From an uncultured Collinsella sp. (lineage in GTDB: Bacteria > Actinomycetota > Coriobacteriia > Coriobacteriales > Coriobacteriaceae), in contig CABUSH010000041.1 in assembly GCA_902494195.1 (NCBI GenBank), positions 1 to 11,318 of the forward strand: 11,318 nt of DNA. Direction: 5' to 3'. Below, piece after piece: positions 1 through 6,755 of the stretch; position 1 is the stretch's first letter; every line of letters begins with the position of its first letter. The position numbers and the translations under genes are program-made. Below the pieces are notes generated by a model. It was given only the letters and a program-made list of their open reading frames with translations. It was not told where the DNA came from and did no database searches.

Positions 1-1003
1 CACTGCCCTTCACGATAAGCGCCGGCTCCAGAACGACCTCTTCGGCACGTCTACCGCCCCTACCGGCAAGACGCTTGGACATGCAGCCAAAAGCATGCTC
101 CGCGAGGACACCGGGGTCCTGCTCAATCGCGGTCAGCGCCGGCTCAAAGAGAACGTCGGCCGCCGAGTTGTCGTAACTCACCACCGAGATGTCGCCCGGG
201 ATGCTCTTCCCCATCTCGTGCAAGCGCTTGAGCAAGCCGAGGGCAATGTTATCCGAGCTTGCGAACACGGCGGTGGCATCGGTTGCAAGCACCGCCTCCG
301 AGGCCTCATAGGCACTCGGGATGTAATATTCGCTCTCAAACTCCAGGCGCGCGTCGATGGGCAACCCCACCTCGCGCAGCGCGCGTTCGTAACCGGCGAG
401 TCGTTTGCGACCCGTATTGGAGCGACGCGCGTTAACCAGACAGGCGATGCGACGGTGGCCTTGCTCGATCAGATAGCGGGTGGCCATGTAGCCACCCATC
501 TCGTGGTCGAACATCACCTTGTCGCACTCGAGGCCCTCAATGGCGCGGTCGACCATCACGGCAGGGATAGGCAGATGGCTCACTTCCTCGCGCAGGGCGC
601 GATCATCGGAGAACTCGTCGCCCACGACCAGGAACACACCATCGACGCCGCGTGTCACCAGCTGGCGTAGCAGTTCCAGATCGTCATCGGCGCTTCCACC
701 CGAGCTGGTAATAAAGAGTGCATAGCCGTCCTCGCGACAGCGCTTTTCCAAGCTGCCGGCGAGCGAGGCAAAAAAGCGGCTCTCGATATTGGGAACGATA
801 AGGCCCAGCGTACGCGACTCGCGCATGACCAGGCTGCGCGCGATCTGGTTAGGAACATAGTGGTTGCGCGCCGCGACCTCCTTGATGAGCTTGCGGTTTT
901 CTTCCGAGATGCGACAGGGCCGATTATTGAGAACAAGCGAGACCGACGAAGGGGAAAGCCCCACCTCCTGGGCGATCTGCTTGAGGGTGACTTTGTTGGC
1001 CAT
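1..1003 (-). CDS. LacI/GalR-family transcriptional repressor, 3' end cut off by window
   Basis: DNA-binding repressor of the LacI/GalR family, probably sensing a sugar. The start is the ATG at 1003-1001, preceded by a good GGAAGGAG ribosome site a few bases upstream. About 334 residues are present and no stop occurs before the window edge. The reading ends in LEPALIVKGS, matching the family's usual C-terminal strand, so only a few residues should be missing. Residues 4-25 (VTLKQIAQEVGLSPSSVSLV) are the canonical LacI helix-turn-helix. The hinge helix follows near residues 50-60 (PNQIARSLVMRES). Then comes a periplasmic-binding-protein-like sensor core with RTLGLIVPNI, GVDGVFLV, VMVDRAI, GHRRIACL and the DISVVSYDN motif. 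The effector cannot be read from sequence. It is divergent from murB, but its true target is more likely a carbohydrate locus, perhaps outside the window to the left. Confidence 0.93.
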   Translation of the reverse strand, partial: MANKVTLKQIAQEVGLSPSSVSLVLNNRPCRISEENRKLIKEVAARNHYVPNQIARSLVMRESRTLGLIVPNIESRFFASLAGSLEKRCREDGYALFITSSGGSADDDLELLRQLVTRGVDGVFLVVGDEFSDDRALREEVSHLPIPAVMVDRAIEGLECDKVMFDHEMGGYMATRYLIEQGHRRIACLVNARRSNTGRKRLAGYERALREVGLPIDARLEFESEYYIPSAYEASEAVLATDATAVFASSDNIALGLLKRLHEMGKSIPGDISVVSYDNSAADVLFEPALTAIEQDPGVLAEHAFGCMSKRLAGRGGRRAEEVVLEPALIVKGS

Positions 1004-1038
1004 CTCGCTCCTTCCGGGTTTACGCGCAATCTCTTGAA

Positions 1039-1044
1039 AGTATA
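1039..1044 (-). promoter_or_regulatory. Probable -10 box for the LacI-family gene
   Basis: Read on the minus strand the hexamer is TATACT, 36 bases upstream of the start codon. No convincing -35 lies at 16-18 bases, so this is either an activator-dependent promoter or a weak match. The call rests on the hexamer and its position only. Confidence 0.4.
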
Positions 1045-1137
1045 GCGACTGCCCATCTACCTCGGTGATAAACACTTTACCAATCCGGTGGACGGCTGTT
1101 TTATCGCCGTCAGCGCACCAAATCCGTCCAGGTGGGG

Positions 1138-1143
1138 TATATT
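1138..1143 (+). promoter_or_regulatory. Probable -10 box for murB
   Basis: TATATT lies 43 bases upstream of the chosen murB start. The expected -35 region is poor. The hexamer directly abuts the CG-centred palindrome at 1145-1154, so a bound repressor there would cover the transcription start. Confidence 0.4.
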
Positions 1144-1144
1144 G

Positions 1145-1154
1145 CAATCGATTG
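1145..1154. promoter_or_regulatory. Candidate LacI-type operator (CG-centred palindrome)
   Basis: CAATCGATTG is a perfect 10-bp palindrome with a central CG, the arrangement typical of LacI/GalR-family operators. It sits at the expected murB transcription start and in the divergent gap next to a LacI-family gene. Symmetry does not extend outward, so this could be chance. The link to the adjacent regulator is inference. Confidence 0.35.
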
Positions 1155-1186
1155 ATGACAACAACCACCAAAAGGCGGATATTCGT

Positions 1187-2149
1187 ATGCACGAGAACGA
1201 CTTTTTTAACGAGGACCTGCTTTGCGCGCTCGCCGGCGTTGCCGGCGAGGACAACGTACTCATGGGCGAGCCCATGCGCGAGCACACCACGTTTAAGATC
1301 GGCGGCCCGGCCGATGTCTTTGTCACGCCCGACACCGAGCAGGGCCTCGTCGCCACGCTCGATACCTGTTATCGCTGCGATCTGCCGCTCACCATCGTGG
1401 GCAACGGCTCCGACCTACTCGTCGGTGACAAGGGCATCCGCGGCGTCGTCGTAGCGCTGGGCAAGGGCCTCTCCGACATTACGGTCGACGGCACGCACGT
1501 CACGGCGGCAGCCGGCGCCTTGCTTTCCGACGTTGCGGCGGCTGCCGCCGAAGCCTGCCTCACCGGCATGGAGCCCATCTCGGGCATCCCCGGATCGGTC
1601 GGCGGCGCCTGCTACATGAACGCCGGCGCCTACGGTGCCTGCATGGCCGATGTGCTGGAATCTGTACGCGTCTACAAGCCCGCCCGCATGCTCGACGACG
1701 GCACCCGCGGCAGCGGCAATATCATTGAGTTCGATGCCGACGAGCTCAACCTGGGCTATCGCAAGAGCCGCATTGCCGACGACGGCTTTATCGTTCTTTC
1801 TGCCACCTTCAACCTCGCACCGGGCAACGCCGCGTTGATCAAGGCCGACATGGACGACTACCGCCAGCGCCGCGAGGACAAGCAGCCGCTCGACATGCCG
1901 AGTGCCGGCTCCACCTTCAAGCGCCCCGAGGGCTACTTTGCCGGCAAGCTCATCATGGATGCCGGCCTGCGAGGACACGCCGTTGGCGGCGCGCAGGTAA
2001 GCGAAAAGCACTGCGGCTTTATCGTCAACGCCGACCACGCCACCGCCGCCGACGTCGACGAACTCATCCGCGACATCCAAGCCAAAGTCAAAGAGCAGTT
2101 CGACGTAGACCTAGAACCCGAAGTCCACCGAGTAGGCGAATTTTTATAA
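1187..2149 (+). CDS. murB: UDP-N-acetylenolpyruvoylglucosamine reductase MurB
   Basis: Cytoplasmic FAD enzyme that reduces UDP-GlcNAc-enolpyruvate to UDP-MurNAc with NADPH, the second committed step of peptidoglycan precursor synthesis. The product is 320 residues, normal for the family. The start chosen is the ATG at 1187. An in-frame ATG at 1088 would add 33 residues with no family resemblance, while homology-like sequence begins only after 1187. The ribosome site AAAGGCGG is weak. Visible motifs: TTFKIGGPADVFV (about residues 34-46), the FAD-binding GNGSDLLV (72-79), SGIPGSVGGACYMNAGAYG, YRKS (191-194), the SAGSTFKRP loop with the expected catalytic Ser242, and EPEVHRVG with the expected catalytic Glu312 near the C-terminus. 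All key residues are present. It is monocistronic as far as visible, ending 4 bases before a hairpin. Confidence 0.97.
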   Translation: MHENDFFNEDLLCALAGVAGEDNVLMGEPMREHTTFKIGGPADVFVTPDTEQGLVATLDTCYRCDLPLTIVGNGSDLLVGDKGIRGVVVALGKGLSDITVDGTHVTAAAGALLSDVAAAAAEACLTGMEPISGIPGSVGGACYMNAGAYGACMADVLESVRVYKPARMLDDGTRGSGNIIEFDADELNLGYRKSRIADDGFIVLSATFNLAPGNAALIKADMDDYRQRREDKQPLDMPSAGSTFKRPEGYFAGKLIMDAGLRGHAVGGAQVSEKHCGFIVNADHATAADVDELIRDIQAKVKEQFDVDLEPEVHRVGEFL

Positions 2150-2153
2150 AAAG

Positions 2154-2173
2154 AAGGCCCCGAAAGGGGCCTT
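2154..2173. terminator. Hairpin terminator shared by murB and the convergent hydrolase gene
   Basis: The 8-bp stem AAGGCCCC/GGGGCCTT has a GAAA loop. In the minus direction it is followed by CTTTTTAT, a good T-run, so it is a convincing terminator for hydrolase-strand transcripts. In the plus direction it lies 4 bases after the murB stop but is followed only by CACCATATTT, so termination of murB is expected to be weaker. Confidence 0.8.
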
Positions 2174-2226
2174 CACCATATTTATTCAGACAACCCGGTC
2201 CGGTGTGTCACGCCTTGGACCCGGAA

Positions 2227-2357
2227 GGTCCGGGGCTGGGGGCGAGGCATAAGGTTGGTCGCGAGTTCTGCACGAGCCGGAGAGCACTTAATGTGCTCTC
2301 CGTGCGAGCAGGACTGCCCGAGCAGGCAACCTTATGCCTCTCGGACTGTCCCGGACC
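2227..2357. repeat. 131-bp nested imperfect inverted repeat; candidate structured RNA or palindromic element
   Basis: Four stems nest around one centre. GGTCCGGG (2227-2234) pairs with CCCGGACC (2350-2357). GAGGCATAAGGTTG (2244-2257) pairs perfectly over 14 bp with 2327-2340. AGTTCTGC (2264-2271) pairs with GCAGGACT (2308-2315) with one G-T wobble. GGAGAGCAC (2279-2287) pairs with GTGCTCTCC (2293-2301) around a TTAAT loop. Internal loops separate the stems. It lies in the convergent gap between murB and the hydrolase gene, starting 9 bases past the hydrolase stop and ahead of that gene's terminator. It could be a 3'-UTR structure, a small RNA, or a MITE-like repeat. No clear target-site duplication is seen. 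It matches no RNA family I can name. Confidence 0.7.
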
Positions 2358-2366
2358 AAGCCGCAG

Positions 2367-3572
2367 CTACGACAGCGCAATACCGCCAAGCCAGCCCCAA
2401 CGCACGCCAGAGCCAGTGCCATAGAAGCTAATAAACGAATCGAGCGACTTAGACGTAATGGCACCCTCGTTGCTCATAACGATGCCGCCGCCAACATAGA
2501 TGCCCACGTGGCCATAGATCAGACCCGGCATGCCGGTGCCGCTGTGCGAGGAATCGGCCACGATCATGCCCACCTGCAGCGCCGAGCGGTCGGAGCTATA
2601 GCACCAGGCGTTAAACATGTCGCACGCATTGCCGCCAAAGTAGCCAACGCCGGCGTTACGGAAGACATTGGTGACCCACGCCGCGCACCAGTTCTGACCC
2701 GGCGAAGGCGTGGAGTAGCACGCGTTGACGACAGCCTGCTGCTTGCCCGAGCCGGCATTCTGCTGCGGAGTTCCGGGCGCGTACGATCCACCACCCGAGC
2801 TCGAACCACCCGAGTAGGAATTGTTCTTGTTCGCGGCAGCCGCGGCAGCGGCAGCCTTCCTAGCGGCCTCCTCAGCCTGGGCGGCAGCGAGGATCTCGGA
2901 ATCGCGCTGAGCCATGAGCTCCTTGACGTCGTCGGAAAGACCGTTCAGCACGGTCTGGACTTCTTGCTGCTTGGCCTGCATGTCCTGCATCTGGGCAGTC
3001 TGCTGGTCCTTGAGCTTCTCTAAGTCGGCCTTCTGCGACTCGAGCTCGGTCTTTTGCGAATCGAGCTCTTCCTGGATGGTCTGAATGTCCTCGATGGCGT
3101 CGCGGTCGCTCTTGTTGATCTTCTCAACGTAATGCGCGTTGGCGACGAGTTCCTCAAACGAGCCAGAGGCCAGCAGCAAAGACAGGATGTTCGTGCCGCC
3201 GGACTTGTAGCTGGCGGCCACGCGATCGGAAAGGTCGTTGCGCTTCTTCTTGAGCTCGGCCTTCTTTTCATCGATCTGGGCCTGCGTGTCGTCAATCTTG
3301 CCCTGGACATTCTCGATGTCGTTGAGGGTCTGGGCATTCTTGTTGGCCAGCGCCGCATACTCATTTGCGATGCTGTCGAGCTGGGCCTGAACCTCGTCGA
3401 GCTGGGCCTGGGCGGCATTCAGTTTATCGGTGGTTTCTTTGGAAGCCTCCGCCGCATGGGCGCGAGCGGGCAGGCCAAAAAGAACTGCCGCAGAAGCGGC
3501 GCCGAACAGGGCCTTGAGGGCAGTGCGGCGCGAGAGCTCCTGGGAAAGGATGGAATCGCTGTTTGGTGACAT
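2367..3572 (-). CDS. Secreted PcsB-like peptidoglycan hydrolase with coiled coil and CHAP/NlpC-type domain
   Basis: Probable exported murein hydrolase of 401 residues acting in cell-wall remodelling or division. The N-terminus carries SRRTALK (residues 14-20), a twin-arginine-like motif, then a hydrophobic stretch and an AHA-A cleavage site near residue 40, so export is by Tat or possibly Sec. Residues 42-240 are a long Gln/Glu/Lys/Leu heptad-rich coiled coil like the PcsB/CwlO N-terminal domain. An alanine run (about 238-247) and a Gly/Ser linker (252-275) follow. The C-terminal cysteine-peptidase-like domain has NWCAAWV (likely nucleophile Cys296) and GHVGIYVGGG (likely His355). The exact bond cleaved is not readable. 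The start at 3572 has GGAG seven bases upstream. In this family the coiled coil often holds the enzyme inactive until FtsEX-type activation; no ftsEX is in the window. Confidence 0.88.
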   Translation of the reverse strand: MSPNSDSILSQELSRRTALKALFGAASAAVLFGLPARAHAAEASKETTDKLNAAQAQLDEVQAQLDSIANEYAALANKNAQTLNDIENVQGKIDDTQAQIDEKKAELKKKRNDLSDRVAASYKSGGTNILSLLLASGSFEELVANAHYVEKINKSDRDAIEDIQTIQEELDSQKTELESQKADLEKLKDQQTAQMQDMQAKQQEVQTVLNGLSDDVKELMAQRDSEILAAAQAEEAARKAAAAAAAANKNNSYSGGSSSGGGSYAPGTPQQNAGSGKQQAVVNACYSTPSPGQNWCAAWVTNVFRNAGVGYFGGNACDMFNAWCYSSDRSALQVGMIVADSSHSGTGMPGLIYGHVGIYVGGGIVMSNEGAITSKSLDSFISFYGTGSGVRWGWLGGIALS

Positions 3573-3616
3573 ATGTACTCCGTTACATGCTTATTTATAT
3601 GTCGCTCAACTCATAC

Positions 3617-3644
3617 ATATTAGCGTACATATGGCGCGTCCCAA
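3617..3644 (-). promoter_or_regulatory. Probable sigma-70-type promoter of the hydrolase gene
   Basis: Read on the minus strand, TTGGGA (3644-3639) and TAATAT (3622-3617) are separated by 16 bases. Transcription would start near 3610, giving a leader of about 38 bases. The spacer contains one arm of the GTACATATG inverted repeat described among the findings. Confidence 0.5.
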
Positions 3645-3796
3645 CGATTTCCACGAACGGCAGGAAACTGCAAGGTCAGCGGCTCGTAAGCAAATGCCAA
3701 AGATCAGGTTATGCGTACACGAGCTCTGTTATGAGTACGCTAGCATAATCCTCTGCTTTTTCCCGCCGCGTACGTTCTTGGTACAACTGCCTGCGC

Positions 3797-3802
3797 TATA
3801 CT
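3797..3802 (+). promoter_or_regulatory. Probable -10 box of galE
   Basis: TATACT lies 38 bases upstream of the galE start codon. A TTGGTA at 3778-3783 is only 13 bases away, too close for a standard -35, and no better match is seen. The call rests on the -10 hexamer. Confidence 0.4.
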
Positions 3803-3839
3803 CCCCTGAAGAAGTGTTCCTGATTCGATAGGAGACCAC

Positions 3840-4901
3840 ATGTCCAAAGCACTCGACCCCAAAGACACCTGCGTCCTCGTTACCGGTGGCGCCGGCTTTA
3901 TCGGCTCGCACACCGTCGTTCAGCTGCTCGAGGGTGGCTACCAGGTCGTCATCGTCGATGATCTCTCCAACTCCAGCGCCGTCGCCGTCGACCGCGTCAA
4001 GACCATCGTGGGCGACGAGGCCGCCAAGAACCTCACCTTCTACGAGGCCAACGTGCTCGACCGCGATGCGATGAACAAGATCTTCGATACCCATCAGATC
4101 GACCGCGTCATCCACTTTGCCGGCTTTAAGGCCGTCGGCGAGTCGGTGAGCAAGCCCGTCGAGTACTACCACAACAACATCGAGAACACCCTGGTGCTCA
4201 TCGACGTCATGCGCAACCATGGCTGCAAGTCCATCATCTTCTCGAGCTCCTCGACCGTCTACGGCGACCCGGACAACCCACCCGTCACCGAGGAGGATCC
4301 TAAGAAGCCCGCGACCAACCCCTATGGTTGGACCAAGTGGATGATCGAGCAGATCCTTATGGACGTCCACACCGCCGACCCCGAGTGGAACGTCGTGCTG
4401 CTCCGTTACTTCAACCCCATCGGCGCTCATCCGTCGGGCCTGATCGGCGAGGACCCCAAGGGCATCCCCAACAACCTGGTGCCCTATGTCGCCCAGGTCG
4501 CCGTGGGCAAGCTCGAGGCCGTTCAGGTCTTTGGCAACGACTACCCCACCCCCGACGGCACCGGCGTGCGCGACTACATCCACGTGTGCGATCTGGCCTC
4601 TGGTCACGTTGCTGCCCTTAATTGGATGAACGGCAAGACCGGCGTCGAGATCTTTAACTTGGGCACCGGCACCGGCACCTCGGTACTCGAGGTCGTCGCC
4701 GCCTTCTCCAAGGCTTGTGGCAAGGAGCTGCCCTACGTGATCCGCGAGCGCCGCGCCGGCGACATCGCTGCCAACTGGTGCGACGCCTCCAAGGCCGAGC
4801 GCATGATGGGCTGGAAGGCCCAGTACGACATCGCGGACATGTGCCGCGATAGCTGGAACTGGCAGAGCCACAACCCCAACGGCTTCGCCGACGCCGAGTA
4901 G
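3840..4901 (+). CDS. galE: UDP-glucose 4-epimerase GalE
   Basis: NAD-dependent short-chain dehydrogenase-type epimerase interconverting UDP-glucose and UDP-galactose in the cytoplasm, for galactose use and for glycan precursors. The product is 353 residues, slightly longer than E. coli GalE. The start follows TAGGAG with a 5-base spacer. It shows the Rossmann motif TGGAGFIGSH (about 15-24), VDDLSN after strand 2, HFAGFKAVGES, the FSSSSTVYG segment (134-142; Ser137 aligns with the catalytic serine), and the YxxxK pair in NPYGWTK (Tyr162, Lys166). The C-terminal substrate domain has RYFNPIGAHPSG, GVRDYIHV and FNLGTG. At the position of E. coli Tyr299, which controls N-acetyl-sugar access, this protein has Asn312 (GDIAANWCDASK), an uncommon choice that could affect specificity. 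It is flanked by its own likely promoter and a strong terminator, so probably monocistronic. Confidence 0.97.
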   Translation: MSKALDPKDTCVLVTGGAGFIGSHTVVQLLEGGYQVVIVDDLSNSSAVAVDRVKTIVGDEAAKNLTFYEANVLDRDAMNKIFDTHQIDRVIHFAGFKAVGESVSKPVEYYHNNIENTLVLIDVMRNHGCKSIIFSSSSTVYGDPDNPPVTEEDPKKPATNPYGWTKWMIEQILMDVHTADPEWNVVLLRYFNPIGAHPSGLIGEDPKGIPNNLVPYVAQVAVGKLEAVQVFGNDYPTPDGTGVRDYIHVCDLASGHVAALNWMNGKTGVEIFNLGTGTGTSVLEVVAAFSKACGKELPYVIRERRAGDIAANWCDASKAERMMGWKAQYDIADMCRDSWNWQSHNPNGFADAE

Positions 4902-4923
4902 CAAAAACCTACATACCGCTCTT

Positions 4924-4957
4924 GCCCCGATCTCACGTTGTGAGGTCGGGGCTTTTT
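4924..4957 (+). terminator. Strong intrinsic terminator of galE
   Basis: A 13-bp GC-rich stem (4924-4936 with 4940-4952, one T-G wobble) with a GTT loop is followed at once by TTTTT. It lies 22 bases past the galE stop and isolates galE from malQ. Confidence 0.93.
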
Positions 4958-5006
4958 CATGGCATGTAACCATTCGCCGAAAATCGACCAACTTTTTTAT
5001 CTTGCC

Positions 5007-5036
5007 TGTACATGTTTAAACAACATGTTTTACAAT
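5007..5036 (+). promoter_or_regulatory. Probable malQ promoter with overlapping dyad operator
   Basis: TGTACA (5007-5012) and TACAAT (5031-5036) are separated by 18 bases. A perfect 7-bp inverted repeat, ACATGTT (5010-5016) and AACATGT (5022-5028) around TAAAC, lies over the end of the -35 and the spacer, and its core contains the 8-bp palindrome GTTTAAAC. A protein bound there would block RNA polymerase. The centre is not CG, so a classical LacI-type site is less likely. The leader to the start codon is about 80 bases. Confidence 0.55.
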
Positions 5037-5121
5037 AGGCGTATCGGATCAGAACATCGGAGGCGGACTGCACATCCATCGGCAGGCCGACCCCACAACA
5101 AGAAGGTTGGTGAGCGCATTC

Positions 5122-6627
5122 ATGGAGCGTGCAAGCGGCGTCCTCATGCCCGTCTCATCTCTGCCCGGACCATACGGAATCGGCGGCTTTGGCTGGAATG
5201 CCTACGACTTCGTCGATTTTCTCGCCTCGTGCAAACAACATTACTGGCAGATTCTGCCCCTTACGACGACCAGCTATGGCGATTCGCCCTATCAGTCGTT
5301 CTCGGCCCGCGCTGGCAACCCCAACTTTATCGACTTTGCCGAGCTTATCGAGGCAGGGTATCTGGAGCAGCGCGATATCGATGGCGTGTATCTGGGATCC
5401 GACCCCAGCAATGTCGACTACGGTGCTATCTTTGGCGGCCGCCGTCAGATTCTCGACCGCGCCGCTGAGCGCTTTGCCGCCGACAAGCCGGCCGATTTCG
5501 ATGACTTTATCCAAGCCAACGAGGACTGGCTCATCCCCTACTGTGAGTTCATGACCGTCAAAGAGGAGTGCGGACTCAAGGCCTTTTGGGAGTGGCCCGC
5601 AGAACTGCGCACCCGCGGCGAAGCATCTGCCAAGGTCTGCGCCGCCCATCCCGCGCGCATGCTCTACCACCAGATGACGCAGTACTTCTTCGATCGTCAG
5701 TGGAGCCGCCTCAAGGCATACGCCAACGAGCGCGACATCCTGATCATCGGTGACCTGCCCATCTACGTCTCGCGCGACTCCGTCGAGATGTGGGCAAGCC
5801 CCGAGCTCTTTAAGATCGACGCCGCCGGCAACCCCGTCAGTGTCGCCGGCACACCGCCCGATCAGTTCTCCGCCACTGGCCAGTACTGGGGCAATCCCAT
5901 CTATGACTGGGACGCCATGGAGGCAGACGGCTTCTCCTGGTGGGAAGGCCGCATCCGCGCCGCACTCAACATGTACGACGTTATCCGTCTGGACCACTTC
6001 CGTGGCTTCGAGGCCTACTGGGAGGTGCCGTTCTCCTCGCCCGACTCGTCCTACGGTTCGTGGACACAGGGTCCCGGCCTCAAACTCTTCAAGACGCTCG
6101 AGGAAAAGCTCGGCACGCTGCCTATTATCGCCGAGGACCTGGGATTCCTTACCCCCGGCGTCATCGATATGCGCGACACCTCGGGCTTCCCCGGCATGAA
6201 GATCTTGCAGTTTGCCTTTGAGGGCACCAACTCGTATTACCTGCCGCATAACTACATCGCCAATACCGTCGCCTATGTAGGCACGCACGACAACGAGACG
6301 GCGCGCGGTTGGTTCGAGGGTACGGCCACTCCGCGTCAACGCGAGCAGGCAGCCCTGTACACCCACCAGCAGGTAGGCGAGTCCATAGCCGACGCACTCA
6401 ACCGCACCATCGCCGCCAGCGTGAGCGATACCTGCATCTACACCATGCAGGACCTGCTCAACTTGGGCAACGAGGCGCGCATCAACACCCCTGCCACGCT
6501 GGGCGGCAACTGGACCTGGCGCATGCTCGATGGCGCCATCACCCGCGAGCTCGAGCACAAGCTAACCGACTGGACCGAGACCTACTTCCGCATCCCATCG
6601 GAAGCCGAAATCGAGCTTCCCCAATAG
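5122..6627 (+). CDS. malQ: 4-alpha-glucanotransferase (amylomaltase, GH77) MalQ
   Basis: Cytoplasmic GH77 enzyme that moves glucan chains between maltodextrins, releasing glucose and making longer chains suited to the phosphorylase. The product is 501 residues, typical. The start chosen is the ATG at 5122: GGTGAG ends seven bases upstream and MERASGVLMPVSSLP begins where family members begin. In-frame TTG (5107) and GTG (5110) would add 4-5 residues and cannot be excluded. Motifs include GDSPYQSFSARAGNPNFID, the GDLPIYV strand, GTPPDQFSATGQYWGNPIYDW, RLDHFRGF with nucleophile Asp291, IAEDLG with acid/base Glu338, and GTHDNET with Asp390. All three catalytic acids are present. It is followed after 128 bases by glgP on the same strand; the two are metabolic partners and may be partly co-transcribed past the hairpin between them. 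Confidence 0.97.
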   Translation: MERASGVLMPVSSLPGPYGIGGFGWNAYDFVDFLASCKQHYWQILPLTTTSYGDSPYQSFSARAGNPNFIDFAELIEAGYLEQRDIDGVYLGSDPSNVDYGAIFGGRRQILDRAAERFAADKPADFDDFIQANEDWLIPYCEFMTVKEECGLKAFWEWPAELRTRGEASAKVCAAHPARMLYHQMTQYFFDRQWSRLKAYANERDILIIGDLPIYVSRDSVEMWASPELFKIDAAGNPVSVAGTPPDQFSATGQYWGNPIYDWDAMEADGFSWWEGRIRAALNMYDVIRLDHFRGFEAYWEVPFSSPDSSYGSWTQGPGLKLFKTLEEKLGTLPIIAEDLGFLTPGVIDMRDTSGFPGMKILQFAFEGTNSYYLPHNYIANTVAYVGTHDNETARGWFEGTATPRQREQAALYTHQQVGESIADALNRTIAASVSDTCIYTMQDLLNLGNEARINTPATLGGNWTWRMLDGAITRELEHKLTDWTETYFRIPSEAEIELPQ

Positions 6628-6674
6628 GAGCCACCGCGCCCGACCCCACCACACCGTGCGGACGCGCTTGCTTA

Positions 6675-6708
6675 CCCGCGCGAGGCCACCCCAATCCCCT
6701 CGCGCGGG
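6675..6708 (+). terminator. Hairpin between malQ and glgP, possible partial terminator
   Basis: A perfect 11-bp GC stem (CCCGCGCGAGG at 6675-6685 with CCTCGCGCGGG at 6698-6708) has a 12-base loop. It is followed by CTTCTTATG, a mixed rather than pure T tract. It could terminate part of the malQ transcripts, or act as a stability or processing hairpin that sets different malQ and glgP levels. Confidence 0.55.
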
Positions 6709-6755
6709 CTTCTTATGAATTGCAGACATGTAATCAACCCATCACAGGAGGAAAC

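Noticed and set aside
1088..1186. Upstream start for murB at 1088
   Set aside because: The 33 extra residues have no MurB resemblance and span the likely -10 box and palindrome. The ATG at 1187 gives the normal family length.
2180..2366. 6S, SRP or tmRNA gene
   Set aside because: The palindrome is shorter than typical 6S RNA and lacks an obvious central bubble. The SRP GGAAGGAAGCAGCC-type core and tmRNA ends are absent. A short similarity to a 6S segment on the minus strand (GTCCGAGA) is too small to use.
3729..4991. 420-codon open frame antisense to galE
   Set aside because: It mirrors a clear GalE frame, crosses the galE terminator, and gives a low-complexity Val/Gly/Asp-rich product typical of GC-rich antisense frames.
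5155..6558. 467-codon open frame antisense to malQ
   Set aside because: It is a shadow of the malQ codon bias. The malQ frame carries all GH77 motifs, while the antisense product shows no recognisable domain.
6309..6755. N-terminal extension of the phosphorylase
   Set aside because: The frame is open only because it shadows malQ in another frame. The strong AGGAGG before 6756 fixes the start.
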